The notes beneath the pieces are model-generated. The model did no database searches and was not told the origin of the DNA. It saw only the letters and a list, made by a program, of their open reading frames with translations. From NCBI GenBank assembly GCA_004554385.1, contig SFMO01000171.1, forward strand, positions 1 through 28,990: a stretch of DNA of 28,990 nt. The letters are read 5' to 3'. The translations under genes were made by a program, and so were the position numbers. Origin of the DNA: Ruminococcus flavefaciens (lineage in GTDB: Bacteria > Bacillota > Clostridia > Oscillospirales > Ruminococcaceae). How positions within the stretch are numbered: position 1 is the first letter of the stretch; each line of letters begins with the position of its first letter. Positions 22,468 to 28,990 of this stretch are shown here, piece after piece.

Positions 22468-23190
22468 TTCGTCAAGGAGATGCCTGAGTATCTGTCGGCG
22501 GTCGTTGATGAACATTTTCGTTATCTGGTAGCTCTGGGTGTCTTCGTAGCTTATGGGGTGTATCTCGCCATCGTCAAAGCTTAGTATCTCCGCATCTGGA
22601 AATCCAAGCAATATAGGCGAATGAGTGACTATAATGAACTGGGAACCGTTTCTGACACACTTTGATATCTCAAGGAGAAGCGTCAGCTGTCTCTGAGGTG
22701 ACAGTGCAGATTCGGGCTCGTCCAGGAAATACAGACCGTTTTTGCCGAAGTTCTTCTGTATAACAGAGAGAAAGCTCTCACCGTGGGATTTTTCATGGTA
22801 GTGCTGAGGGATACCCTGTATCCTTGTGTATTCCTCCTCGGCAGAGGCTACGTTGTAAAAGCTTTCCGCTCTGAGAAAATATCCCCACTTAGCCTTGTTG
22901 AAGCTGCGCACCAGCCGAAGAGCATTGTGGAGCTCGGAGTGTGAATCATAGGTGGAAAAGCTGTAATTGAGAGTTCCGCCCTCGGGATTGAATCCGTAAG
23001 CAACTGCGACAGCCTCTAAAAGTGTGGACTTTCCGCTTCCGTTTTCGCCCACAAGGAAGGTTACGGGAGAGTTGAACCTCAGCTCGTCAAGACCGTTTAA
23101 TGCCGCTATTTTACGCAGATAGCTGTTCTGCTCTATCCTGTCCCATTTTACCTGAAGACCTGTGAGATACAGCTCATTTGACTGGAGCAT
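22465..23190 (-). CDS. AAA/ABC-type ATPase (AAA_21/AAA_23 family)
   Basis: 241 residues from ATG 23190, with GAGGTGA upstream; a TTG at 23211 is less likely. The Walker A GENGSGKST (48-56), the ABC-type signature SHGES (135-139), the Walker B LYFLDEPE (153-160) and the switch His190 in VTHSP are intact. The core resembles SMC/RecF/OLD-like ATPases without the long coiled coil: short, single-domain and soluble. Such ATPases appear in DNA repair, toxin-antitoxin and phage-defence pairs, but no nuclease or partner gene is adjacent, so no function is assigned. It is a stand-alone gene with its own promoter. Confidence 0.85.
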   Translation of the reverse strand: MLQSNELYLTGLQVKWDRIEQNSYLRKIAALNGLDELRFNSPVTFLVGENGSGKSTLLEAVAVAYGFNPEGGTLNYSFSTYDSHSELHNALRLVRSFNKAKWGYFLRAESFYNVASAEEEYTRIQGIPQHYHEKSHGESFLSVIQKNFGKNGLYFLDEPESALSPQRQLTLLLEISKCVRNGSQFIIVTHSPILLGFPDAEILSFDDGEIHPISYEDTQSYQITKMFINDRRQILRHLLDE

Positions 23191-23229
23191 ATACGCTTCA
23201 CCTCGTTTCAAAAATATTCTGTCCTATCA

Positions 23230-23258
23230 ATTATACTACATAAGCGGCAGGAAATCAA
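23230..23258 (-). promoter_or_regulatory. Promoter of the ATPase gene
   Basis: On the minus strand TTGATT (23258-23253) and TATAAT (23235-23230), 17-bp spacer. Confidence 0.75.
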
Positions 23259-23286
23259 TCCGTATCACAACTCTACGGAGCGTGGA

Positions 23287-23315
23287 TTGACTCAGCCCGT
23301 GGTATGGGCTATAAT
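23287..23315 (+). promoter_or_regulatory. Promoter of the XRE/desulfoferrodoxin-like gene
   Basis: TTGACT (23287-23292) and TATAAT (23310-23315), 17-bp spacer. The TATGGGCTATAAT core is identical to that of the macro-domain promoter. Confidence 0.75.
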
Positions 23316-23357
23316 AGACAATAAGAAACAGGTACGTAAAAATTATGAGGTGATAAT

Positions 23358-23957
23358 ATGGACCAGATAAGAACAGGAGAGCTCATAAGGCAGCTTCGCA
23401 CAAAAATGGGACTTACACAGAAGCAGCTTGCAGAGCGTATCAGCGTCAGTGACAAGGCAGTTTCAAAATGGGAGCGCGGCAGCGGTTGTCCCGATGTATC
23501 GCTCCTTGCGGCGCTGTCAGAGGTTTTCGGTACGGATATACAGGTACTGCTTACAGGCGAGTTGAACAAAAACGAAAAGGAGAAGGGAAACATGAAAAAG
23601 CTTAAGTTTTATGTGTGCAGGGAGTGCGGAAATATCATAACTTCTGCTTCGGAGGCGGCTGTAAGCTGCTGTGGGAGCAGGCTGTCGGCTCTCGAACCAA
23701 GAAAGGCTGAGGACAGCGAAAAACTCAGGGTTGAGGACATCGGCGGAGAGTGGTATATAACCTCAGACCACGAAATGACCAAGGAGCACTATATCTCATT
23801 TGCCGCATATATCTCCGACAGCAGCATGATGATGTTCAGGCAGTATCCCGAGTGGGGACTCAGCATCACTATTCCCATGTACCGCTCAGGAAGGCTTGTG
23901 TGGTACTGCAGCAGGTGCGGACTTCTTTATCAGGAGCTTCGTCCGAAGCGGAAATGA
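23358..23957 (+). CDS. XRE regulator fused to a desulfoferrodoxin-like domain
   Basis: 199 residues. Residues 8-62 are an XRE-type helix-turn-helix (LRTKMGLTQKQLAERISVSD, then KAVSKWERG). After a charged linker, FYVCRECGNI (84-93) and SCCG (103-106) place four Cys (87, 90, 104, 105) in the CxxC...CC arrangement of the desulforedoxin-type iron site. Next, SDHEMTKEHYISF (136-148) resembles the HPMTEEHYI segment of superoxide reductases with two candidate iron ligands (His138, His144). YCSRCG (183-188) lies where the enzyme's C-N-x-H ligands would be, so catalysis is uncertain. A redox- or superoxide-responsive repressor or sensor is plausible. An internal ATG at 23592 follows AAGGAG and AAGGG and could make the C-terminal part alone. 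Confidence 0.75.
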   Translation: MDQIRTGELIRQLRTKMGLTQKQLAERISVSDKAVSKWERGSGCPDVSLLAALSEVFGTDIQVLLTGELNKNEKEKGNMKKLKFYVCRECGNIITSASEAAVSCCGSRLSALEPRKAEDSEKLRVEDIGGEWYITSDHEMTKEHYISFAAYISDSSMMMFRQYPEWGLSITIPMYRSGRLVWYCSRCGLLYQELRPKRK

Positions 23958-24021
23958 GCTGTATTGGGATTGTTTTGACAGAATGTAGTTATAGTGCTGA
24001 GCAATGCACTGCAAAAATATG

Positions 24022-24056
24022 AGCTCCTGTCCGTGAGAATGGACAGGAGCTGTTTT
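24022..24056. terminator. Intrinsic terminator between converging genes
   Basis: An 11-bp stem AGCTCCTGTCC (24022-24032) with GGACAGGAGCT (24041-24051), then GTTTTGC. The minus-strand side reads ATATTTTTGC, so it may act both ways. Confidence 0.85.
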
Positions 24057-24069
24057 GCTGCATATTCTT

Positions 24070-24969
24070 TTATATTATCCTTGACAGCATGATCTCATAT
24101 TCTTTTCTGCTCTTTTTTAATAAAGCATAATCATGGGCTCCCTGTTTTTTCTCATAATACGAGTATGGGTGGCCCTCCCTTTTCATTTTTGCGGCAAATC
24201 TTCTTGCAGGAATATTCGTAATATCGTGAGTGCCTGAAAACATTGTAATATGCGGAAGTCCGCTGATACTGCCCTTTGTGGCGTCGGCTCTGTAGTTATT
24301 TACGTCCAGGTCACCCAGCCACAGCTCACTTACCTTATCCACAGGGAAGTGACCGATGATACAGTCCTGTTCCTGTATGTATTCGGCTCTTCTGCGCTCC
24401 TTCTCGGACATTTTTCCGATTATGAATCCGGGGGAGATAAGGATTATCTCATTGGCAACAGGCAGACCTTTTTCTATTGCCAGCATTGATAATGACAGCG
24501 AGAGAGTTCCGCCTGCTGAGTCGCCGATAATGGTCACATCCTCGGGGCGGCTGTTTTTCATCAGTTCTCTGTAAACCTCCATGAGCATGATGTGGCACTC
24601 CAAGGCATTGCTTTCGGGGACCATTGGGTACTGTGGGAATATTATCTCACAGCCTGTATCTCTTGCAAGGCGCTGACAGAGTCTCCAGTGCAGAGGCATA
24701 GCTTCAAGGATGAAGCCGCCTCCGTGTATGAAAAGCACCTTTTTATTGCTTCTGTTTTTCTTGTCTCTTGCGACGTAGTAGATACCGTCCTTTACCCTGC
24801 ACTTTTTTATGTCCATTTTACTCTTTATTCTTTTTGACGGTGCAGAATCCTGCGGCAGTTTTTTCTTTAGCTCTGCAAGACCTTCGCCGAACTGTGGATT
24901 GTCAAGCTTGCTGAGCTCTGCAAAATTCCTGAGTGAATACTGTATCAGCTTTCTTAATATAACGTTCAT
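24070..24969 (-). CDS. Alpha/beta hydrolase, HSL-type esterase
   Basis: 299 residues from ATG 24969, with GAGGAA 7 nt upstream; TTG 24975 is less likely. The oxyanion-hole motif HGGGF (82-86), the nucleophile elbow GDSAGG with Ser151, Asp249 in SGTHDI and His279 in GAHDY give a complete catalytic triad of the hormone-sensitive-lipase (alpha/beta hydrolase fold-3) family, which hydrolyses short acyl esters. A cap region lies at the N-terminus (1-75). No signal peptide, so it acts in the cytoplasm; the physiological substrate is unknown. Length is normal for the family. It stands alone on the minus strand. Confidence 0.9.
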   Translation of the reverse strand: MNVILRKLIQYSLRNFAELSKLDNPQFGEGLAELKKKLPQDSAPSKRIKSKMDIKKCRVKDGIYYVARDKKNRSNKKVLFIHGGGFILEAMPLHWRLCQRLARDTGCEIIFPQYPMVPESNALECHIMLMEVYRELMKNSRPEDVTIIGDSAGGTLSLSLSMLAIEKGLPVANEIILISPGFIIGKMSEKERRRAEYIQEQDCIIGHFPVDKVSELWLGDLDVNNYRADATKGSISGLPHITMFSGTHDITNIPARRFAAKMKREGHPYSYYEKKQGAHDYALLKKSRKEYEIMLSRII

Positions 24970-25062
24970 GTGCAAATTCCTCTTTCAGCTTACAGCTTTA
25001 TCACTGTTTCGATACTGCTGTGTTCGTTTATTGTGATAAAAACAAGCATGATGATATATCAA

Positions 25063-25091
25063 ATTATACCATATAAGTCAGAAAATAGCAA
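25063..25091 (-). promoter_or_regulatory. Promoter of the alpha/beta hydrolase gene
   Basis: On the minus strand TTGCTA (25091-25086), 17-bp spacer, TATAAT (25068-25063). It matches the panG promoter at 25 of 29 positions. Confidence 0.75.
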
Positions 25092-25152
25092 GATTCGCGG
25101 AGAAAAAGTGTGTCAGAATGATGTATCACAAAAGTTTTAAATACCATTTTTA

Positions 25153-25181
25153 TTGCTTTTTAAAACTTTATATGTTATAAT
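25153..25181 (+). promoter_or_regulatory. Promoter of the LPXTG surface-protein gene
   Basis: TTGCTT (25153-25158), 17-bp spacer, TATAAT (25176-25181) with a TGT extended -10. The leader of about 90 nt can fold: CAGCTT (25189-25194) with AAGCTG (25249-25254), and inside it AAAAGCA (25207-25213) with TGCTTTT (25234-25240). Confidence 0.75.
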
Positions 25182-25279
25182 TAATGAGCAGCTTTAACTT
25201 AAAGAAGAAAAGCATCTACAGAAACAGAAACGTTGCTTTTGAGCAGTAAGCTGTTAAAATATTATCAAGGAGAATGATT

Positions 25280-27433
25280 ATGAACACAAAGAAAACCATC
25301 GCAGGATTATCTGCCCTGTCAGTGCTGATAAGCTCAGGCGCGTTTACAGCCATGACAGCTTTTGCGGCAGAAACAACTGACTACACAACAGGCAAGATCA
25401 CAGCACATCTTTATTCTGATGAAGTCCTCAGGGACATCGAGTGCCGCTATTACAGCGATATGCCAAATGTTCCCTATATAAAGCTCTCGGATTATTACAG
25501 CTGCTGGATGAGTCAGTACCCTGATCAGGAGCTTGAAATAACAAATAATAACGACGGAACATATAATGTTAAGGTCCCTTACGGTACTGTAGGAACTATT
25601 GACACGAACAAGGAAACCATCGAAACAGATAATATAGCATACTTCATGGCTCCGGAATATACTGTAAGCGATGACAGCGAAGAGCTTTATACATATATCA
25701 GACAGCTCAATGCTGAACCATTATCAGGGGAAGAGGATGAAGACGAGGACGATGAATCGGCTTCATTAGACCTCTCGGAATACAAGATAGATCTTCGCGG
25801 TGATGAAAGCGATATATGGTGGCCTGTACAGACATTATGTGATTTTTATGATTATGGACTGAATCAGGGTTCAATAATCGATGACGAGCTGTATTTCTGC
25901 GGCTCAATAATGTCAAAGTATTCAAAAAGCACCGTAACTCTTAATTATGAACATATAGCAAATTACACCGAAAGATACAAAAACGGACGTCCGAAGGATC
26001 TTGCTGAGTATAACTACAATGAATTATGCTTTGCCTTTGACAAGAATTACGGATACCCCGGAAGATTCATATACAACGATCTGCTTGAGGAAAAGGGCTT
26101 TGACGAAATGCTTTCTACAGCAAGCGAGGGCACAAAAATGGTTAAGGAGCTTCTTCTTTCCGAGGATGTATATGAGTATTATGCAGGCTACTATATGCTG
26201 AACAACTATTTATGGGACGGAGGACATACCTTCTTTTCAAATGCATTTCTTCAGCCTAATACGGAATTTACTGCAAAAGTCTTTGAAAAGCTGAGCGAGA
26301 TAGGTCTGCCTGAGGATGCTGGTAATTGGGCAATGGAAAATGCTATCGATAATATGAGCGCAGAACTTGCTGATGAGGCAAGGAAAGAAATGCTTAAAAC
26401 AGCGGATAAGGCTGAAAAACTGACAGCATCTACATATTCTGTAAAGGGCGATACAGCTGTTTTCTCATTCAATTTATTTGATGATGAAGACGATAATTGG
26501 AAATCATATTACAATAATGGCGGCGAAATGCCGCAGGATACTATTTCCGAGTTCTATTCCTGCATAGAAAAGGCAGATTCCGATCCTGCCATAAAGAATT
26601 TTGTGATCGATCTCGGCACAAATACAGGCGGTTTGCTCACTGTTACAGAGTATATGATGAGCCTTATCAGTGACCTTGACAATGTAACATTATACTACGG
26701 ACCGGGAAGCCCTGCTTACAAGGTACATTATTCTTCCGACAAGAACCTTGACAAGGCATTTGATGACAAGGACAAGAACTTTAAGACCGATCTCAATTTT
26801 GGTATCATTACATCTCAGCGTTCATTCTCATGCGGCAACCTTATGCCTTCACTGGCAAAGGACAAAGGTATCATGCTGGTAGGTGAGAAGAGCGGCGGCG
26901 GTACATGCTCGGTAACCTACTGCACAACAGCTGACGGACTGTTCTATTCTGTTTCATCAGGAATCAAGTTTTCTGATAAGGACGGCAATACCATTGACAA
27001 CGGTATCGTTCCCGATTACAATCTTGTAAAGATGAACGATGACGGTACAAAGGACTATTCCGAAGTTTACAACTATAGCAGGCTCAGTGAGCTTTTTGCC
27101 GAGTTTTACGGCAAGAAGAATGAAGATGATACAACTGTAACTACAACGACTGCTGCATCAGCTTCAACAACAACTACTACAACAACGACTGTAACCGCAG
27201 CATCTTCAGTATCATCATCATCAGTTACAAGCACAGAAGCTTCAGCTGCATCAACATCGACCACAACTTCTGCTGAAACTGCACAGGGAAGCACAACAAC
27301 TTCATCGAACATATCAGAGCTTCCACAGACAGGTAATAATTCCGCAGGAACAGCTGCGGCAGCTGCTTGTGCCGCTGTTATGGCAGCAGCAGGCGGAGCT
27401 GCAGTGTTTATGTCACGCAGAAAAGAAGACTGA
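25280..27433 (+). CDS. LPXTG-anchored surface protein with S41-peptidase-like domain
   Basis: 717 residues. The second of two ATG codons fits best (7 nt after AAGGAG). A Sec signal peptide ends near AFAAE (about 27-29). A long extracellular region with an acidic patch (EEDEDEDDE) leads to a domain (about 385-600) like tail-specific proteases: VIDLGTNTGG resembles the usual strand before the catalytic serine, SFSCGN contains Ser517, and GEKSGGG contains Lys537, giving a possible Ser/Lys pair. No PDZ domain is visible. A Thr/Ser/Ala-rich stalk (about 615-675) is followed by LPQTG (681-685), a hydrophobic helix and RRKED, a classic sortase signal. It is probably a cell-wall-anchored protease or binding protein; activity is uncertain. 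Confidence 0.82.
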   Translation: MNTKKTIAGLSALSVLISSGAFTAMTAFAAETTDYTTGKITAHLYSDEVLRDIECRYYSDMPNVPYIKLSDYYSCWMSQYPDQELEITNNNDGTYNVKVPYGTVGTIDTNKETIETDNIAYFMAPEYTVSDDSEELYTYIRQLNAEPLSGEEDEDEDDESASLDLSEYKIDLRGDESDIWWPVQTLCDFYDYGLNQGSIIDDELYFCGSIMSKYSKSTVTLNYEHIANYTERYKNGRPKDLAEYNYNELCFAFDKNYGYPGRFIYNDLLEEKGFDEMLSTASEGTKMVKELLLSEDVYEYYAGYYMLNNYLWDGGHTFFSNAFLQPNTEFTAKVFEKLSEIGLPEDAGNWAMENAIDNMSAELADEARKEMLKTADKAEKLTASTYSVKGDTAVFSFNLFDDEDDNWKSYYNNGGEMPQDTISEFYSCIEKADSDPAIKNFVIDLGTNTGGLLTVTEYMMSLISDLDNVTLYYGPGSPAYKVHYSSDKNLDKAFDDKDKNFKTDLNFGIITSQRSFSCGNLMPSLAKDKGIMLVGEKSGGGTCSVTYCTTADGLFYSVSSGIKFSDKDGNTIDNGIVPDYNLVKMNDDGTKDYSEVYNYSRLSELFAEFYGKKNEDDTTVTTTTAASASTTTTTTTTVTAASSVSSSSVTSTEASAASTSTTTSAETAQGSTTTSSNISELPQTGNNSAGTAAAAACAAVMAAAGGAAVFMSRRKED

Positions 27434-27551
27434 TGTGATGCTTATACTACCGTGCAGGCATGTCATTTGTGAGTATTTCATCTCTTTGCTTTAATGCATC
27501 GATAACATGATACAAGTTGTCGTGATTTGCGGTCATTTTCTGTGGTAATTA

Positions 27552-27580
27552 TTGCAAAAACAGTGAAATAGTGGTATAAT
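27552..27580 (+). promoter_or_regulatory. Promoter of the CorA-type transporter gene
   Basis: TTGCAA (27552-27557), 17-bp spacer, TATAAT (27575-27580); leader of about 23 nt. Confidence 0.75.
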
Positions 27581-27609
27581 GAGATATCTTCAATAACAGG
27601 AGCATAGCT

Positions 27610-28527
27610 ATGTATTACTATATAAAAAATACTCTTCAGAAAACAAAGAAGCTGGACTTCAAAGGCAAGAACGAACAGTTTGTTGCCGTGCTGACATCTG
27701 CTGAATGGCTGGAGAACAGGGAGAAATTCGATATGGGTATCGAAATGGATATTGACCTCTCTGCTATCCATTCCACTAAAGCAGAGGTCAACTATGATTC
27801 GCTGACGGGTACTTTTTCTGTTCCCGACAGGGACAAAATCTCTATGCCAAACACGAATTTTGCTTTTGCTCTCGATGAAAAGGGCATTGTCTTTATTGAT
27901 GACAGCGGCTTTGTTAACAAAACGATCAGCAATATTATCAGCTCCAAGCGCTGGACCATGCCAAGTCTTGAACGCTTCATATACGACTTCCTTGAACAGA
28001 TAGTTGAACGAGATCGCATAGTTCTGGAACGAGTTGATAAGGAGCTTGACGTGATAGAGTCGAATATACTCGGTGGCGATGAAAAAGATCCGTCGCAGAG
28101 AGTAAGCCGTATCAGAAGCGATCTAAGAGATCTGCGTATCCATTATGAACAGCTTCTTGATCTCGGTCAGGAATTAGAAGAAAATGAGAACGATTTCTTC
28201 AACGAGGATAACACGCGCTATTTTCACCTGTTCACACAGCGTGTATCACGCCTGCACGACGTGGCGTCTTCACTGCGCGAGTATTCCATACAGATACGCG
28301 ATCTGTACCAGTCTCAGCTTGACATAAAGCAGAATCGCACAATGGCTCTGCTGACTGTTATTACTTCGATATTTATGCCGCTGACGCTTATCGCAGGCTG
28401 GTACGGTATGAATTTCAAATATATGCCGGAGCTGGAATACAAGTGGGCTTATCCTGCTGTTATCGCGGTCAGCATAGTTATCGTTATTATCAGCCTTATC
28501 TTTTTCAAAAAGAAAAAGTGGCTGTGA
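27610..28527 (+). CDS. CorA-family divalent metal transporter
   Basis: 305 residues. It should form a pentameric membrane channel for Mg2+ or related divalent ions. The N-terminal cytoplasmic funnel (1-240) is charged and helical, with the long stalk helix at about 130-245. Two C-terminal membrane helices (about 246-266 and 280-299) enclose the selectivity signature YGMNF (Gly266-Met267-Asn268), followed by MPEL as in the family. The C-terminal KKKKW after the last helix is the usual basic ring. It is a stand-alone gene with a short leader; no M-box-type riboswitch is visible because the leader is too short. ATG follows CAGGAG. Confidence 0.92.
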   Translation: MYYYIKNTLQKTKKLDFKGKNEQFVAVLTSAEWLENREKFDMGIEMDIDLSAIHSTKAEVNYDSLTGTFSVPDRDKISMPNTNFAFALDEKGIVFIDDSGFVNKTISNIISSKRWTMPSLERFIYDFLEQIVERDRIVLERVDKELDVIESNILGGDEKDPSQRVSRIRSDLRDLRIHYEQLLDLGQELEENENDFFNEDNTRYFHLFTQRVSRLHDVASSLREYSIQIRDLYQSQLDIKQNRTMALLTVITSIFMPLTLIAGWYGMNFKYMPELEYKWAYPAVIAVSIVIVIISLIFFKKKKWL

Positions 28528-28537
28528 ACAGAGAAAC

Positions 28538-28569
28538 AAAAAGGACGGTCTGACCGTCCTTTTGTTTTT
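28538..28569 (+). terminator. Intrinsic terminator after the CorA-type gene
   Basis: Stem GGACGGT (28543-28549) with ACCGTCC (28553-28559), flanked by AAAAA and TTTTGTTTTT. Confidence 0.9.
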
Positions 28570-28583
28570 ATCATAACTGACAG

Positions 28584-28626
28584 TATTTCACCGCATAGTA
28601 ATTCACAGTAACTCACTGCAATTCAT
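28584..28626. repeat. Short degenerate repeats with near 10-bp phase
   Basis: TATTTCAC (28584), TAATTCAC (28599), TAACTCAC (28609) and CAATTCAT (28619) follow each other at 15, 10 and 10 bp. They lie between two terminators with no gene. The repeat may be by chance. Confidence 0.35.
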
Positions 28627-28650
28627 TGTGATGAATCGAATACGGGATTT

Positions 28651-28680
28651 GAGCCGAGGTTGATCTCGGCTCATTTTTTT
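28651..28680 (+). terminator. Second strong hairpin with T-run downstream of the CorA-type gene
   Basis: Stem GAGCCGAG (28651-28658) with CTCGGCTC (28665-28672), then ATTTTTTT. It lies about 90 nt after the first terminator, so it either backs it up or ends an unseen short transcript. Confidence 0.8.
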
Positions 28681-28746
28681 GCACGCTGGTCTGGTTGGCG
28701 CTTACAATGTATCTATGAAAATTGAAAAAATTTTCGGCTCTGAGAA

Positions 28747-28780
28747 TGAAAAAAATCCCTGAAAAATCGGGGTTTTTTGT
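28747..28780 (-). terminator. AT-flanked hairpin, likely the old terminator of a tRNA gene
   Basis: AAAAAATCCC (left arm) pairs with GGGGTTTTTT (right arm, one G-U pair) around a 9-nt loop. On the minus strand the hairpin is followed by a T-run and lies about 30 nt after the tRNA 3' fragment at 28829-28807, the right place for a tRNA terminator. Confidence 0.55.
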
Positions 28781-28806
28781 GAAATATCTATTTTGTAAAA
28801 TAAACA

Positions 28807-28829
28807 TGGTGACCCGTACGGGAATTGAA
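28807..28829 (-). other. tRNA 3'-end fragment, candidate attachment site
   Basis: On the minus strand 28829 to 28807 reads TTCAATTCCCGTACGGG then TCACCA. This is a T-loop (TTCAATT), the 3' T-stem strand (CCCGT), the 3' acceptor strand (ACGGGTC), a discriminator A and an encoded CCA. The 5' partner of the T-stem (ACGGG) is absent and nothing to the right continues a tRNA. A 3' tRNA remnant of about 23 nt is the usual core copied by tyrosine recombinases. The acceptor implies a tRNA starting GACCCGT, as in some tRNA-Lys genes. Confidence 0.65.
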
Positions 28830-28869
28830 AGTCTTGGAACGCTTTTTGCAACTTCTCACAATATTCAAA

Positions 28870-28891
28870 ATTTGCCGAATTTACGGCAAAT
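28870..28891. repeat. 8-bp inverted repeat near the attachment site
   Basis: ATTTGCCG (28870-28877) and CGGCAAAT (28884-28891) are perfect inverted copies separated by AATTTA. It lies 40 bp beyond the tRNA fragment and could be a recombinase, excisionase or repressor site. Confidence 0.55.
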
Positions 28892-28944
28892 AAGAGCAAT
28901 TTACAAAAATCCGTTTTTGCCGTTTTTTTCTAACTTTTTGTACC

Positions 28945-28980
28945 AATAGCGGACAAATAGCGGACAAAAAATAGCCGACA
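28945..28980. repeat. 11-bp direct repeats AATAGCGGACA
   Basis: Two perfect tandem copies (28945-28955, 28956-28966) and a third with one mismatch after 3 bp (28970-28980, AATAGCCGACA). Next to a tRNA remnant, such repeats fit the arm-type sites that integrases bind inside an integrated element. Confidence 0.7.
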
Positions 28981-28990
28981 TATCCTTGTA

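Noticed and set aside
22465..23190. Defence-system ATPase (OLD/Septu type)
   Set aside because: The ATPase motifs are clear, but no nuclease, toxin or other partner gene is adjacent; neighbours are an unrelated regulator and a DUF4846 gene.
25280..27433. Sortase-dependent pilin or cohesin/dockerin scaffold protein
   Set aside because: The LPQTG signal is real, but no cohesin, dockerin or pilin motif was found, and the core looks like an S41-type peptidase.
28722..28949. Plus-strand frame of 75 codons beginning MKKFSALRMKKI
   Set aside because: It crosses the tRNA fragment and terminator hairpin (its MVTRTGIES part is the reversed tRNA end), a well-known type of false ORF; no ribosome binding site.

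Overview
The window looks like chromosomal DNA from a Gram-positive anaerobe of the Ruminococcus type (Clostridia, Oscillospiraceae). This is inferred from several signs. Promoters are of the sigma-A type with near-perfect 17-bp spacing. AGGAGG-type ribosome binding sites are strong. There is an LPXTG cell-wall sorting signal, a putative H2-sensing [FeFe]-hydrogenase, and a pantothenate locus with a DUF2520-type reductase instead of PanE. Genes are separated by clear intrinsic terminators. I found no rRNA, complete tRNA, CRISPR array or insertion sequence.

Layout. At 1-1212, 22-bp tandem repeats and a promoter precede a family 2 glycosyltransferase. At 1387-1600 a promoter drives a short, strongly folded transcript that carries a possible 25-aa peptide. 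At 1712-2242 (minus) lies a small two-helix membrane protein. At 2423-7898 (minus) a five-gene operon runs from a consensus promoter at 7970-7998: zinc-ribbon/BspA-like LRR protein, Ser/Thr kinase, TerY-like VWA protein, PP2C phosphatase, and a protein that looks like a dead cytidine-deaminase fold joined to a PQQG-rich tail. The kinase, VWA and phosphatase form the TerY-P triad; the two flanking proteins are the unusual part.

At 8244-10940 a structured leader precedes a ribose-type binding lipoprotein and a membrane protein with a degenerate GGDEF domain, probably a ligand sensor pair. At 11073-11621 is an unknown protein. At 11796-14654 a DivIVA-like coiled-coil protein is followed by an [FeFe]-hydrogenase-like sensor. 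At 14710-17749 (minus), DUF2520/PanG-like reductase, PanB, PanC and PanD could together make pantothenate. At 17899-19723 a macro-domain protein with an XRE-like tail is followed by a second VWA protein, whose promoter carries a perfect 16-bp palindrome. At 19832-22421 are an FAD oxidoreductase and a DUF4846 protein.

The remainder is single genes: an AAA/ABC-type ATPase (minus), an XRE regulator fused to a desulfoferrodoxin-like domain, an HSL-type alpha/beta hydrolase (minus), a large LPXTG-anchored S41-peptidase-like surface protein, and a CorA-type metal transporter. At the right edge (28807-28829) the last 23 nt of a tRNA gene lie on the minus strand without the rest of the tRNA, next to short tandem repeats. 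I read this as the attachment-site end of an integrated element that continues beyond the window.
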